From positions 30,286 to 94,285 of the forward strand of contig JAANXF010000014.1 of NCBI GenBank assembly GCA_018263395.1: DNA of 64,000 nucleotides. The letters run 5' to 3'. This stretch comes from Methanonatronarchaeales archaeon. Its GTDB lineage: Archaea; Halobacteriota; Methanonatronarchaeia; JAANXF01. Numbering within the stretch: position 1 is the stretch's first letter; each line of letters begins with the position of its first letter. The notes under the pieces are model-generated. The model did not search any database. It worked only from the letters and a program-made list of their open reading frames with translations, and was not told the origin of the DNA. The position numbers and the translations under genes are program-made. Shown piece after piece: positions 42,912-51,124 of the stretch.

Positions 42912-43050
42912 CCTGGGAACCGGTTTCGATGGTACTCCAGATATCTTCGAAGAGACCCTCTACTACGGCCCCCTTCCGCCGCAGACACCGGTTCTGACGT
43001 GGCCGCTGACGAATGGACGGTGTCCGAAAACAGAGTTCACTGGAATCAAT

Positions 43051-43704
43051 ATGGGTTCCAACCCGGTTGACGGATCGGAGACGGACTCCGACGTCCGAAG
43101 CTTCGTCGACTTCTGCGAGAGCGACCTCGGCCGCGAGGTGATGGACCGGGAGGCCGCCCTCCTGGAGAACTCCATCGACCGGCGGGACAGGGTCCTCGAC
43201 GTCGGGGCCGGAATCGGGTCGATAGAGGAACGGCTCCCCGGGTACGACGTCGTCGGCCTCGACGCCTCCTGGGGGATGCTGCTGGAGGCCCGGAACAGGT
43301 CCGGAGCCGCGTTCGTGCAGGGCGACGCCGAAACACTCCCTTTCGCGAACGGGTGCTTCGACGCCGCGTTCTTCGTCGCCACGCTGCAGTTCCTCGACGA
43401 CTACGAGGCGGCGCTCAGTGAGGCGCACCGCGTGCTGAGGAGCCAAGGGAAACTCGTGGCCCTGGTGCTGAACCCGGAGTCGAGGTACGTCCGGCGCCAC
43501 CTGCAGAAGGAGGAGTCCTACTTCCACCGCATGAACCAAAGGAACATAGACGAAATTGTCGAAACCGTGGAGAGACTCTTCTCCGTGGATACCCGGTACT
43601 TCCTCGGAATATCCGGCGACGACGTATTCGACACCGGGGACCCGCGACTGGCCGCCACCTTGGCGATACGCGGAGAGAAGCGGGACGGGAGGGAGAGCCG
43701 GTGA
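43051..43704 (+). CDS. SAM-dependent methyltransferase
   Basis: The 217-residue protein from ATG 43051 has the class I methyltransferase motif I VLDVGAGIGSIEERL, acidic motif VVGLDAS, QGDAETLPFANGCFDAAFFV (motifs II-III) and ALSEAHRVLRSQGKLVALVL. Small-molecule methyltransferases of this shape act on many substrates, so the target is unknown. Its stop overlaps the start of the J-domain gene (GTGA). The upstream extension of the frame to 42895 overlaps the regulator and is rejected. Confidence 0.85.
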   Translation: MGSNPVDGSETDSDVRSFVDFCESDLGREVMDREAALLENSIDRRDRVLDVGAGIGSIEERLPGYDVVGLDASWGMLLEARNRSGAAFVQGDAETLPFANGCFDAAFFVATLQFLDDYEAALSEAHRVLRSQGKLVALVLNPESRYVRRHLQKEESYFHRMNQRNIDEIVETVERLFSVDTRYFLGISGDDVFDTGDPRLAATLAIRGEKRDGRESR

Positions 43705-44012
43705 CTGACGAGGAGGAACGCGGAGTCGCCTGGGCCGCAGAGGTTCTCGGGCTCGGCGAATCCGTCACCATGAATGAGGAGAAACGGGCGTTCCAGCGCC
43801 TGCTGAAGAGGTGGCACCCGGACAACTGCGACGAGGACCCCGAGCGGTGCGATGAGAAGACCCGCGACCTAATCGAGGCACACGAGGTCCTGGAGGACTA
43901 CTTCGAGAGCTACCAGTTCCCCCTTGACGAGGACGAAATAGACGCCGCGGAGAGAGACGGGGAGGAGTGGTGGATGGAGCGCTTCGGCGACGACCCGATA
44001 TGGGGTGGCTGA
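43701..44012 (+). CDS. Short J-domain protein
   Basis: The 103-residue acidic protein has KRAFQRLLKRWHPDNCDED in the middle, with the HPD tripeptide of J domains, followed by RDLIEAHEVLEDYF. It lacks the Gly/Phe and zinc regions of DnaJ. It may recruit an Hsp70 to a specific client or only keep the fold. Coupled to the methyltransferase by a four-base overlap. Confidence 0.8.
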   Translation: MTDEEERGVAWAAEVLGLGESVTMNEEKRAFQRLLKRWHPDNCDEDPERCDEKTRDLIEAHEVLEDYFESYQFPLDEDEIDAAERDGEEWWMERFGDDPIWGG

Positions 44013-44364
44013 AACGTCCGGCAGCCGTTCGTGTGCTTTCTCACCTCTTCAATCGTTCTCTCGCCTGCCTCCGCAGGCCCTCCATTACGGGTCCTCACCG
44101 TGTTCGCTCTCGTCCATGACTGACCGTCGTTCATCCGTGGTCAAAGGAGAGAGCTCTGGAGCCGATTCCAGCATCGACTCGGGCAAATGGTCACCGCAGT
44201 TCTCCATTTTCGCCATTTTAATCTTACCTCCGGGAAAGCTGGTTCCGTACACTAACCTTCCGCGCTTACGTATCTTTCGCGGTGAACCCGGAGGGAGCAG
44301 AGGGCCGAGGCAGCTCCAGCCGGCATCCGCTGAACTTTTGATTCAGGGAAGAGATTAACTCGAC
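44013..44364. other. Intergenic region before cooC
   Basis: About 350 bp without a credible ORF. The stretch from 44190 to 44240 is AT-richer (TTTTCGCCATTTTAATC) and may hold a promoter; a second AT-rich spot at 44333-44357 lies directly before cooC. No repeat or RNA gene was recognised. Confidence 0.4.
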
Positions 44365-45126
44365 GTGAAGCTCGCTTTCGTGGGCAAGGGCGGCGTCGGG
44401 AAGACGACGCTGGCTGGAACCGTGGCAAGGCTGCTGGGCAGGAGGGGCTACCGGGTGCTGGCGGTGGACGCGGACCCGGACATGAATCTGCACTCGGCGC
44501 TGGGGGTGGAGGGTGTGGAGCCCGTGACGGAGCACGAGGAGTTGATCGAGGAACGGGCCGGGGGGCAGCGCGGCGTTTACAGCCTTACCCCGAAGGTGGA
44601 CGACGTGGCTGAGAGGTTCGCGGTGCCCGGTCCCGACGACACGTCGCTGCTCGTGGTGGGCACGGTGGAGGCCGGCGGGGCGGGCTGCATGTGTCCGGCC
44701 GGCTCCTTCCTGAAGGCGCTGCTGCGGGACCTCATCGTGAAGAGGGAGGAGGCGGTGGTGCTGGACATGGAGGCCGGCATCGAGCACCTGGGCCGCGCCT
44801 CCGCCCGGAACGTGGACGTCATGGTCGCAGTGGTGGAGCCCGGGTCGCGTTCCATCGAGACGGCGGAGCGCGTTAGGCGCCTCGCAGGGGACATCGGCGT
44901 CGAGAGGATAGTCGCCGTCGTGAACAGGGCGGACGAGGGAAGCATCGACGCCGTGAGGGAGAGGCTGGACGGCGTCGGCCTCGACGTCGCCGGTGTTGTG
45001 CCGAGGGACGACTCACTCGTCAAGGCCGACCTCGAGAACGTACCGCCGGTCGAGGTCCGTGGCCCCGCCGTGGACGCCATCGAGGAGCTGGTGGACGCGC
45101 TGGAAGGGATGCTGGGCGAGGAATAA
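44365..45126 (+). CDS. cooC: CooC-type nickel-insertion ATPase
   Basis: The 253-residue MinD/NifH-like ATPase has the deviant Walker A GKGGVGKTT at 7-15, ADPDMNLHSALG switch I and the CxC pair C108/C110 in AGGAGCMCPAG that binds metal at the dimer interface in CooC. CooC matures the Ni-Fe-S cluster of carbon monoxide dehydrogenase or acetyl-CoA synthase. No CODH gene is nearby, so this gene predicts one elsewhere in the genome. The start is GTG 44365. Confidence 0.88.
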   Translation: MKLAFVGKGGVGKTTLAGTVARLLGRRGYRVLAVDADPDMNLHSALGVEGVEPVTEHEELIEERAGGQRGVYSLTPKVDDVAERFAVPGPDDTSLLVVGTVEAGGAGCMCPAGSFLKALLRDLIVKREEAVVLDMEAGIEHLGRASARNVDVMVAVVEPGSRSIETAERVRRLAGDIGVERIVAVVNRADEGSIDAVRERLDGVGLDVAGVVPRDDSLVKADLENVPPVEVRGPAVDAIEELVDALEGMLGEE

Positions 45127-45216
45127 ACTGACAGGTCAAAAAAAAACTTTTAAAATCGAGGAGGCAGGGAGTCAAATCCCCACAGCACCTTCACGGCCCC
45201 CCGTGCCGGAACTCCT

Positions 45217-45888
45217 TCAGCAGCAGACGTCACCTCCCCTTAGGGCATGAAGGCCCTCCCTCACCAGGAAGGCGGAGATAATGAGGCCGACCGCCGGGTC
45301 GGCCCACCACAGCCCGAAGAGGTAGTTCACGCCGAGGCCGAGCAGCAGCGCGGCCGACAGGAATACGCAGGCCAGGGTCTGCTTCGAATCGGAGACCAAG
45401 CTCCGGCTCCCGAGCTCCCTCCCCGTCTCGGCCTTCAGGTGGTACAGCGTCGGCATCACGACCAGGGAGACGGCGGCGATGGCGATGCCGACCGGACTCG
45501 GCTCGGGAGGTACTCCGCCGACGAGTATCTCCGCCGACTCGTAGGCGACGTAGGCGGCGAGCAGGAGGAAGGTGTATCCCACGAGCCTCACAGCCCTCTC
45601 CTCGATCCGTTCCTCGTCGTCCCTCGACAGGCCCTCGTGGTCCCGGAACCTCCAAATCATCACCCCTCCCGACAGGGACTCGACAAAGCTGTCTAGGCCG
45701 AACCCCACGAGGGCGACGCTCCCCGCGAGGACGCCGGCCGCCACGGACACCACTCCCTCGACGACGTTGAACCCAACCGTGAAGTAGGAGAGCAGAAGGG
45801 CCCTGCGGTGGGGCTCCAGACCCGTCCACCCTCCCCGCACCCCCGACGGGCCCTCTATCTCCACGTCGATGCCTTCTTCTCTACACAC
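45217..45888 (-). CDS. CDF-like cation transporter with remnant zinc-knuckle N-terminus
   Basis: The 223-residue membrane protein from GTG 45888 has about six helices. Metal-site residues of the cation diffusion facilitator type are visible in ALVGFGLDSFVESLSGG and VSDSKQTLACVF (DxxxE/DSxxT). It ends GGDVCC, vicinal cysteines well suited to Hg or another soft metal. The first residues, MCREEGIDVEIE, match the start of the CopZ-type protein at 48524 after its first CxxC, as if fused or recombined there. It is last in the mercury gene series and may export the metal. Confidence 0.78.
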   Translation of the reverse strand: MCREEGIDVEIEGPSGVRGGWTGLEPHRRALLLSYFTVGFNVVEGVVSVAAGVLAGSVALVGFGLDSFVESLSGGVMIWRFRDHEGLSRDDEERIEERAVRLVGYTFLLLAAYVAYESAEILVGGVPPEPSPVGIAIAAVSLVVMPTLYHLKAETGRELGSRSLVSDSKQTLACVFLSAALLLGLGVNYLFGLWWADPAVGLIISAFLVREGLHALRGGDVCC

Positions 45889-45960
45889 GCCGGGCAGAGT
45901 TCTTCAATCTTACAATTCCTCCTCGGTTTCGCAATCCGTACATCTGGCTTCCATTTCCTT
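45861..45960. repeat. Duplicated junction, copy A (partner at 48479-48575)
   Basis: About 100 bp, clearly homologous to 48479-48575. On the minus strand both copies read: end of a membrane-protein tail (EMEARCTDCETEEEL and stop here; KMEAGCTDCEIGEEE in copy B), then the start of a CPxC zinc-knuckle protein. In copy A the start codon is ATT and two extra bases break the frame before REEGIDVE. The copy separates merA from the CDF gene. Confidence 0.8.
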
Positions 45961-45997
45961 AGAACTGATGCGCCTTTGGTAACCCCGACAGATGGAG

Positions 45998-47389
45998 CTA
46001 CTCCGCGCAGCACGGCAGGTTCTCGATGTCTTTTTTGAAGGCCGTGGCGCAGAGCTTCAGGGCCTCGCTGAACGTCGGGAAGACGTGGACAATGTCCACG
46101 ATGTCGTCGACCGTCAGGCCGTGCTTGACGATGAGGGCCGCCTCGTGGATGAACTCGGAGGCCGATGGAGCGACGGCGTGGACCCCCTCCACGACGCCAG
46201 TTTCGGGGTGGACCGCCATCTTGACGAGTCCCCTCGTGTCCTCGACTGCTCTCGCCCGCGGCACCTTCTCCATGGGGATGGTGCGGCAGTTGCATCGGCC
46301 GTACTGCTCCATTTGGTCCTCCTCCGTCTTTCCGACGGTGGCCACCTCTGGGGAGGTGAATACGGCCCTCGGCACCGAGCCGTAGTCGATTGTTCTCTCC
46401 GCGTCCTCGAAGGCGTTCCTGACGGCGACATTTCCCTGCTTCGCCGCGAGGGGTTCGAGGTGAGGGGGACCGGTCACGTCCCCTGCAGCGAAGACCCGGG
46501 GGTTCGTCGTCCTCATGTAGTCGTCCATCTTCACGGATCCCCCTCTGTCGGTTTCCACACCGACCTCACTGAGTGCAACGCCGGAGGTGTTGGGCTCATC
46601 GCCCGTGGCCACGAACAGCCTCTCGGCCTCGAACTCCCTCGCCTCCCCCTCGGAAAGGGCGTGGACACGGACACCCTTACCTGTCTTCTCTATTCGCTCC
46701 ACCGAGGTGGAGGTACGGATATCCATGCCCTCCCTCTCCAGGCACCTCTGTAGCTCCCGTCCGAGGACAGGCTCCATTCCGGATAACACGTGGCCCGACC
46801 GCTGAAGGAGCGTGACTTCGCTCCCGAAGTGGTGGAAGACCTGGCCGAACTCCAGCCCCACCGGCCCCGCACCGATGACGACCAGGGACCCGGGCAGCTC
46901 CTCCAGCTCCAGGGCGGAGCGGAAGGTGAGGTGATCGACCTCTTCGATTCCGTCGAAGTCGACGACCCTCGGGGACGAGCCGGTCGCCACCAGAAAGTAC
47001 TCCCCTTCCAGCCGTGTCCCGTCGTCGAGCTCAATCTCGCTCTCCGAGACGAAGCGGCCCCTGCTCGTATGGACCTCGATTCCGAGACTCTCCGCCACGT
47101 CCACGTAGCTGTCCTCCCTGAGAGACTCGACAACCCTGTCCTTCTCCTCCATCGCAGCCGGAAAGTCGAACGAGGTCTCGACGTCCACGGAGCCGAACGT
47201 CGTTTCCGGGAAGGCCGCCTCGCCTACGGCCAGGAGGTGCTTGCTCGGCACGCACCCCACGTTGACGCAGGTGCCGCCGAGTGGAAGCCCGTCGTTGATC
47301 AGGGCCGTTTCCAGGCCCAGTTCGCTCGCCCTGACCGCGGCCCCGAAAGCAGCGGAACCGCCCCCGAGAATTACGAGGTCGTACATCAT
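45998..47389 (-). CDS. merA: Mercuric reductase
   Basis: The 463-residue flavoprotein disulfide reductase has the redox-active C41/C46 in GGTCVNVGCVPSKHLL, FAD/NAD loops VIGAGPVGLEFGQVF and VFAAGDVTGPPHLEPLA, and a dimer-interface HVFPTFSEALKLCATAF. The C-terminal vicinal cysteines C460/C461 (NLPCCAE) are the hallmark of MerA. The HMA-type NmerA domain is absent. It reduces Hg(II) to Hg(0) with NADPH. The ATG overlaps the upstream stop (ATGATG), coupling it to the rest of the operon. Confidence 0.95.
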   Translation of the reverse strand: MMYDLVILGGGSAAFGAAVRASELGLETALINDGLPLGGTCVNVGCVPSKHLLAVGEAAFPETTFGSVDVETSFDFPAAMEEKDRVVESLREDSYVDVAESLGIEVHTSRGRFVSESEIELDDGTRLEGEYFLVATGSSPRVVDFDGIEEVDHLTFRSALELEELPGSLVVIGAGPVGLEFGQVFHHFGSEVTLLQRSGHVLSGMEPVLGRELQRCLEREGMDIRTSTSVERIEKTGKGVRVHALSEGEAREFEAERLFVATGDEPNTSGVALSEVGVETDRGGSVKMDDYMRTTNPRVFAAGDVTGPPHLEPLAAKQGNVAVRNAFEDAERTIDYGSVPRAVFTSPEVATVGKTEEDQMEQYGRCNCRTIPMEKVPRARAVEDTRGLVKMAVHPETGVVEGVHAVAPSASEFIHEAALIVKHGLTVDDIVDIVHVFPTFSEALKLCATAFKKDIENLPCCAE

Positions 47390-48066
47390 CCCCCTCCCAC
47401 AGATTTTCTCAAGAGGTAAATTATTGCTACCGCTGCAACCCCCAGGAATAGAAATGGTCCGCCGAAGACGTCGAGCCATGTCCTCTCCCGACGACTCTTC
47501 CCCTCGAACTGCGCTCCCTCATCCGTGAAGGAGAGTTCCCGTATTTCGAGAGGCTCGGAGGACCAGAAATCCCTCTCGTACTCCGTGACGACCTGAAACT
47601 TCACCTCGACGAGTCCGTCGTCCACGAAGTTCGGAGGTACGCCGGTTTCGCCCGTCTCTGTGAAGTCCTTCTCCACCTTCTCGTCGATCAGGACCCAGCT
47701 ACCGGTGGACGGATTCCGGAGGTACACCCTTCCCTCCCCGTTGCAAGTGGCGCACGGGACGTTCTCAAGGTGGCGCCCGCTCCACCGGTACACCAGGGTG
47801 TCGCCATCCACGGTAAGGGTGTAAACCACCTCCGTCTTCACCGTCCCTTTATAGGGCTTGTCCTCGTAGTCCGGTCCCGTCCCGTTAAGCACCGCGGCCG
47901 TGGAGGGGTCGCCGTCGAACGCGGCACCGCCGCTCCCCAGGGAGCCGGGCCCTTCCGTCTGGAAATCGGCGGCGTACGCCGGGATGGCGAGGATAGAGAG
48001 GCCTAAGGTCAGCAGGGCGGTTAAGATTAAAACTCTCAGAACTCTCGACCCTGTCCTCAGCAGCAA
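47386..48066 (-). CDS. Secreted, C-terminally membrane-anchored protein of the mercury operon
   Basis: The 226-residue protein has an N-terminal signal segment (VLILTALLTLGLSILAIPAYA), an extracellular beta-rich domain with a CxxC (VPCATCNGEG, near 105), and a C-terminal helix FGGPFLFLGVAAVAIIYLL followed by RKSVGGG. I know no such component in classical mer operons. The CxxC outside the membrane could capture Hg before uptake. Ten-base overlap with the CopZ-type gene and four-base overlap with merA make operon membership firm. Confidence 0.8.
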   Translation of the reverse strand: MLLRTGSRVLRVLILTALLTLGLSILAIPAYAADFQTEGPGSLGSGGAAFDGDPSTAAVLNGTGPDYEDKPYKGTVKTEVVYTLTVDGDTLVYRWSGRHLENVPCATCNGEGRVYLRNPSTGSWVLIDEKVEKDFTETGETGVPPNFVDDGLVEVKFQVVTEYERDFWSSEPLEIRELSFTDEGAQFEGKSRRERTWLDVFGGPFLFLGVAAVAIIYLLRKSVGGG

Positions 48067-48524
48067 TGCTCTCCTCCAGAAGGCTCTTGGTCCTTTCCCC
48101 GGAGCCTCTCAGATAGCTCCCCTACTGCCGCGTTGACGTCGCCGAGGCAGCACCTGCCCTTCGGGTTCTTGTAGGTGCAGGCGCACTCCCCGTTCCGCAC
48201 GCGCTGAGCTATCCAGTCGGGAACGCCGGTTTCACCTCTCTTCGTCAATTCGCTCTCCAGGTCCTCCTTCCCGTAGCCGTAGCAGTAGCAGAGCGGGAAT
48301 GGCCGTTCATCCGGCTCCATCTTGAAGTTCACCGGGACACAGACGTCCCCCTCCTGAAAAACCCGGTCCCCGTCGAAGTAGACGACGGAGCAGTCCCTAT
48401 CCATACATATACTGTACTCCGTCTCCTCAACGTCCTGGTTCACGAAGGGCTCAAGCATGTGGCGAACGGTGGACGCCTCCACGTCGATGCCTTCTTCTCC
48501 ACACTCCGGGCAAACTTCTTCCAT
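48057..48524 (-). CDS. CopZ-type [2Fe-2S]/zinc metallochaperone-like protein
   Basis: The 155-residue protein has MEEVCPECGEEGIDVEASTV, then YSICMDRDCSVVYFDGD, FPLCYCYGYGKED and GECACTYKNPKGRCCLGDV, the ordered cysteines of the CopZ N-terminal zinc plus [2Fe-2S] domain. The Atx1-like HMA domain of Archaeoglobus CopZ is missing; instead the protein ends in GGEHCC. In this operon it probably carries or reduces Hg on the cytoplasmic side and could hand it to MerA; that step is inferred. Confidence 0.85.
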   Translation of the reverse strand: MEEVCPECGEEGIDVEASTVRHMLEPFVNQDVEETEYSICMDRDCSVVYFDGDRVFQEGDVCVPVNFKMEPDERPFPLCYCYGYGKEDLESELTKRGETGVPDWIAQRVRNGECACTYKNPKGRCCLGDVNAAVGELSERLRGKDQEPSGGEHCC

Positions 48525-48575
48525 AACTACTCTTCCTCCCCGATTTCACAGTCGGTACATCCGGCCTCCATCTTC
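48479..48575. repeat. Duplicated junction, copy B (partner at 45861-45960)
   Basis: This is the intact version of the repeat. It covers the last codons of the MerT-like membrane gene, its stop, and the first codons of the CopZ-type gene. It is the likely source for copy A. Identity is high in the coding halves and lower around the stop codon. Confidence 0.8.
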
Positions 48576-49062
48576 ACGAGGGAAAATGCCATGAGGCCGA
48601 CCGAGCCGAACAGCAGAAACGGGGACCACGCGCTGAGCCGGGAGGCCGCCGCCACCCCGCCGACGGAGGCGACCGCAGCCAGAATGGCTCCCCCGCAGCA
48701 CCCGGCCAGCCCCAGTACCCCTGCCGCACCGGCACCGAGAGCGGAACCCTCCTCGGACACCTGGAGACCGTTCCCGATGGCCGACGGGAGCAGAGCTGCC
48801 ATGGAGCCCCCAGGATTCCTATGGCCAGCCCCACACCGAGGGAGTACGGCTCGATGGCGATGTACCACTCGCCTCCGAACCTGGAGACGACCCCGCGGTA
48901 GTAGAAAACGAAGAGGGTTAGGGGGATACCTGTGATGAGGAATAGGTACCTCCTCCCGTAAACCTGATTTCGAACTCTGTGGATGGCCCCGAGGGCCATT
49001 ACCAGTGAGAGCAGGCCGATGGCGGCGTAGAGGCCGGGTGTGGGTGAGTAGATTACTTTCAA
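48527..49062 (-). pseudogene. MerT-like membrane protein, split by a frameshift
   Basis: From TTG 49062 the frame gives three hydrophobic segments (LYAAIGLLSLVMALG, FLITGIPLTLFVFYY, SLGVGLAIGILG) and then loses sense. One extra base in the C5 run at 48807-48811 (G5 on the coding strand) would join the second frame: GSMAALLPSAIG, then a helix with vicinal cysteines GLAGCCGGAIL, another helix, and a tail AGCTDCEIGEEE. The restored protein of about 178 residues has a CC in a helix and a cytoplasmic CxxC, as MerT does. A homopolymer sequencing error is quite likely; otherwise the gene is broken or phase-variable. Confidence 0.75.
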
Positions 49063-49075
49063 GGACTCAGGCGAC

Positions 49076-49237
49076 TCAGGCCCTTCGCTCCAGGGCTTTC
49101 GCCGTAACGTCGTTCCTGCAGATCCCCTCTTCACATCCCTCCTCGCAGGCCTCTGCGTCCCCCTTCGCCTCGTAGTGGAAGCCGCACACCTCGCAGCGGT
49201 AGGTCTCCTCCCTCTTAAACTGCTCCATTACCACCAT
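49076..49237 (-). CDS. Small zinc-ribbon/rubredoxin-like protein
   Basis: A 53-residue protein with YRCEVCGFHYEAKGDAEACEEGCEEGIC: two pairs of cysteines plus an extra one, resembling a rubredoxin-type knuckle with an acidic insert. Its ATG shares one base with the stop of the regulator gene (TGATG). No known family is firm. It may buffer metal or move electrons for the mercury operon. Confidence 0.75.
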   Translation of the reverse strand: MVVMEQFKREETYRCEVCGFHYEAKGDAEACEEGCEEGICRNDVTAKALERRA

Positions 49238-49554
49238 CACTCGACCACCTCGCAGCAGAGCACCGAGTCCATCTCGCCCCGCAGGTGCTCGTCCACCCAC
49301 TCGAAGAACTCCTCCACTCCGTCCTTCGGCCTGTAGAACACGTTTCTCCCCCGCCTCTCGCTCTCCACGAGGCCGCAGTTCTCCAGGCAGGAGAGGTGGT
49401 GTGAGAGCAGGTTGAGGTCCTTCCCCGTAACCCTCCTGAGTCCCGAGGGGTTCATCTCCCCCTCTTCGCTTAGGTTTCTGAGAATCCGGAGTCGCGTCTC
49501 GTCGCCGAGTGCTCTGAAGACCCTCGCTCTCGCCTCCAGGAAAGCCTCCGACAT
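49237..49554 (-). CDS. ArsR-family regulator of the mercury operon
   Basis: From ATG 49554 the protein has 105 residues: MSEAFLEARARVFRALGDETRLRILRNL, recognition helix LNLLSHHLSCLENCGLVESE, and wing GRNVFYRP, ending in VLCCEVVE. Cysteines in the recognition-helix region (C..N.C) and the terminal CC could bind Hg. Longer starts exist at ATG 49575 and 49635. I prefer 49554 because a TATA sequence at about 49581-49586 is 29 bp upstream, right for a leaderless message. The promoter-embedded palindrome would be its own operator. Confidence 0.83.
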   Translation of the reverse strand: MSEAFLEARARVFRALGDETRLRILRNLSEEGEMNPSGLRRVTGKDLNLLSHHLSCLENCGLVESERRGRNVFYRPKDGVEEFFEWVDEHLRGEMDSVLCCEVVE

Positions 49555-49575
49555 CTCCTCAATCGAGACAGACAT

Positions 49576-49591
49576 TTCAATATAACTTGAA
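49576..49591. promoter_or_regulatory. Operator overlapping the TATA box of the mercury operon
   Basis: The inverted repeat TTCAA-TATAAC-TTGAA encloses the presumed TATA element. Binding of the ArsR-type repressor would block TBP directly. A looser outer symmetry (AGAC...GTCT, 49567-49600) surrounds it. Confidence 0.6.
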
Positions 49592-49747
49592 GTACTGTCT
49601 GGATAAACGTTGTGGTACTCTTCGACCGTCAACATGAACGCATAAACGGCTCATCGACGGTTCGATGGTTATTCGACGTTATTTGAAGCATATATCAAAG
49701 AGTCAAGCCGTATACCGGCATACGGGAGTGGAGGTTCAAGCGGCCTA

Positions 49748-49975
49748 TTAGGCCTCAGCTCCGGATACGTCGTACCCAAGTTCCTCGATTAGCGACCTCA
49801 ACTCTTTCGAATCGACGACGTGCGGGTTAAAGACGGTATAGACACGTTTCCGATCAGCATCGGCCTCAACCCCCCGGATCCCTTCGTATTCATCCAGGTA
49901 GTCCTCGACGCGCTGCTCATACTGGCGTTGATGGTTGGCGGCATCATTTACACGACGCAACTGCTCCCGACCCAC
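49748..49975 (-). CDS. Cys-less HMA-like protein, probably truncated
   Basis: 75 residues from GTG 49975. RVEDYLDEYEGIRGVEADADRKRVYTVFNPHVVDSKELRSLIEELGYDV (shown here as family context: helix, strand, helix, strand) follows the HMA pattern, but the metal-binding GMxCxxC segment is replaced by DAANHQRQY. The frame stays open and protein-like for 30 more codons upstream (GKEIAHVLFELGLDEILGY) without a start codon until a TAG at 50066-50068, so it may be the 3' part of a longer, broken gene. Confidence 0.5.
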   Translation of the reverse strand: MGREQLRRVNDAANHQRQYEQRVEDYLDEYEGIRGVEADADRKRVYTVFNPHVVDSKELRSLIEELGYDVSGAEA

Positions 49976-50237
49976 GATAACCGAGCGGTAGCCGAGGATC
50001 TCATCTAGGCCCAGCTCGAACAGAACGTGAGCGATCTCCTTACCGTTTCGATCGCCACGGATAATCTACGCAACGCCACCATATATCTGGATGATACGAA
50101 CGGTCGCTGGAACGACTCGGGGTCCGCTGGAGTCTACACGCGAGCTCCGCCTAGTCATCCTCTCGCTGCGACAATACGGTCACCCGGTCTAGACCGGACC
50201 GGTTCGCTTGGTCGAAACCGAGCAGCAGTTGCTACAG

Positions 50238-50768
50238 CTACGTCTCGGACTCTGTCTGCTGCCCCTGTTGCTTACGCCTTCCAAATGGGGTCACGCCCCG
50301 TGGCTTGTAGATATTCAACGCTGTGATCACGAGTAACACCAGCAGGCCAGGATCGGGGTGGAGCAGTACTCCAGCCCCGCGAAAATCGGCGACGGACGTT
50401 GTTGGATCCGCTGCTAAGTCTGCTCTGTAGCTAATTGGGTCGAGACGTGTCAGCAATACGGCGATGGCGATGGCGGTCAACAAGAATGAGAACACGACCC
50501 AATAGTGCCGGAACAAGCCCCACCTAGTGCCCAGTGCCATGACGAGGCCGGTCAGCAGCGAGGCAAAGGCCAATGGGACGATGACCCACCAAGTGATCAA
50601 TTCCATCGCTAGAAAGGCGGCACGCACCGTCTGCACATCACGGTTGATCACAACGGCAATGGCGAGCGCTAAGTACGCAGCGACCGCGCCGATCCAACCG
50701 ATCGAAACCGTGAGATGTACAGTGAGCGCAAACTTGCGGACTCCAGGTGACATAACATAGGACATCAA
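50238..50768 (-). CDS. DUF2269-like integral membrane protein
   Basis: The 176-residue protein has four hydrophobic segments: FALTVHLTVSIGWIGAVAAYLA, ELITWWVIVPLAFASLLTGLV, HYWVVFSFLLTAIAIAVLL and LLVLLVITALNIY. The early His in a VHLTVSIGWIG helix resembles haem-binding or DUF2269 proteins. The function is unknown. It starts in an ATGA overlap with the next upstream gene. Its sequence style is like haloarchaeal proteins, and codon choice is less GC-biased than in the core genes. Confidence 0.75.
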   Translation of the reverse strand: MMSYVMSPGVRKFALTVHLTVSIGWIGAVAAYLALAIAVVINRDVQTVRAAFLAMELITWWVIVPLAFASLLTGLVMALGTRWGLFRHYWVVFSFLLTAIAIAVLLTRLDPISYRADLAADPTTSVADFRGAGVLLHPDPGLLVLLVITALNIYKPRGVTPFGRRKQQGQQTESET

Positions 50769-50992
50769 TGACCTCCCTCGGACGGTATGACGTCACCGGC
50801 CGCTGTGTCGTCCCTAAGTCCAGAGTGTCGAGGGAAGTGAGGGAAGACCAGCAGGACGAATCCCGTTTGCATCCCAGGTGCATGGCGCCCGGGGCCGTGA
50901 CCAGGGCCACCGATGCCGGTGAGCACGATAGCGACAGCCAGTAACGCGAGGAGGATGAGGATTCCAATGAATACCTTCACCCAGCGTGGCAT
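50765..50992 (-). CDS. Small membrane-anchored protein
   Basis: The 75-residue protein has one hydrophobic helix (VFIGILILLALLAVAIVLTG) near the N-terminus followed by a Gly/His/Pro-rich tail (GPGHGPGRHAPGMQ) that might bind metal. No family recognised. Coupled to the DUF2269-like gene by four bases; both probably belong to the inserted segment. Confidence 0.65.
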   Translation of the reverse strand: MPRWVKVFIGILILLALLAVAIVLTGIGGPGHGPGRHAPGMQTGFVLLVFPHFPRHSGLRDDTAAGDVIPSEGGH

Positions 50993-51124
50993 TCTGGGGG
51001 GGTGTTTCGGAGTCGGATTGCGACATTAGCTCCCACGATTTTTGAACGCGAGCCGTAGGGCAAGCCAGCTCTCAGTACGGTCCTCAACCGAATGGACCAC
51101 TGTTTGTGCCCGCGTGACCATGTT

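Noticed and set aside
48057..48524. Organomercurial lyase MerB
   Set aside because: The Cys order matches the CopZ zinc/[2Fe-2S] domain over its whole length, not the MerB C-D-C pattern.
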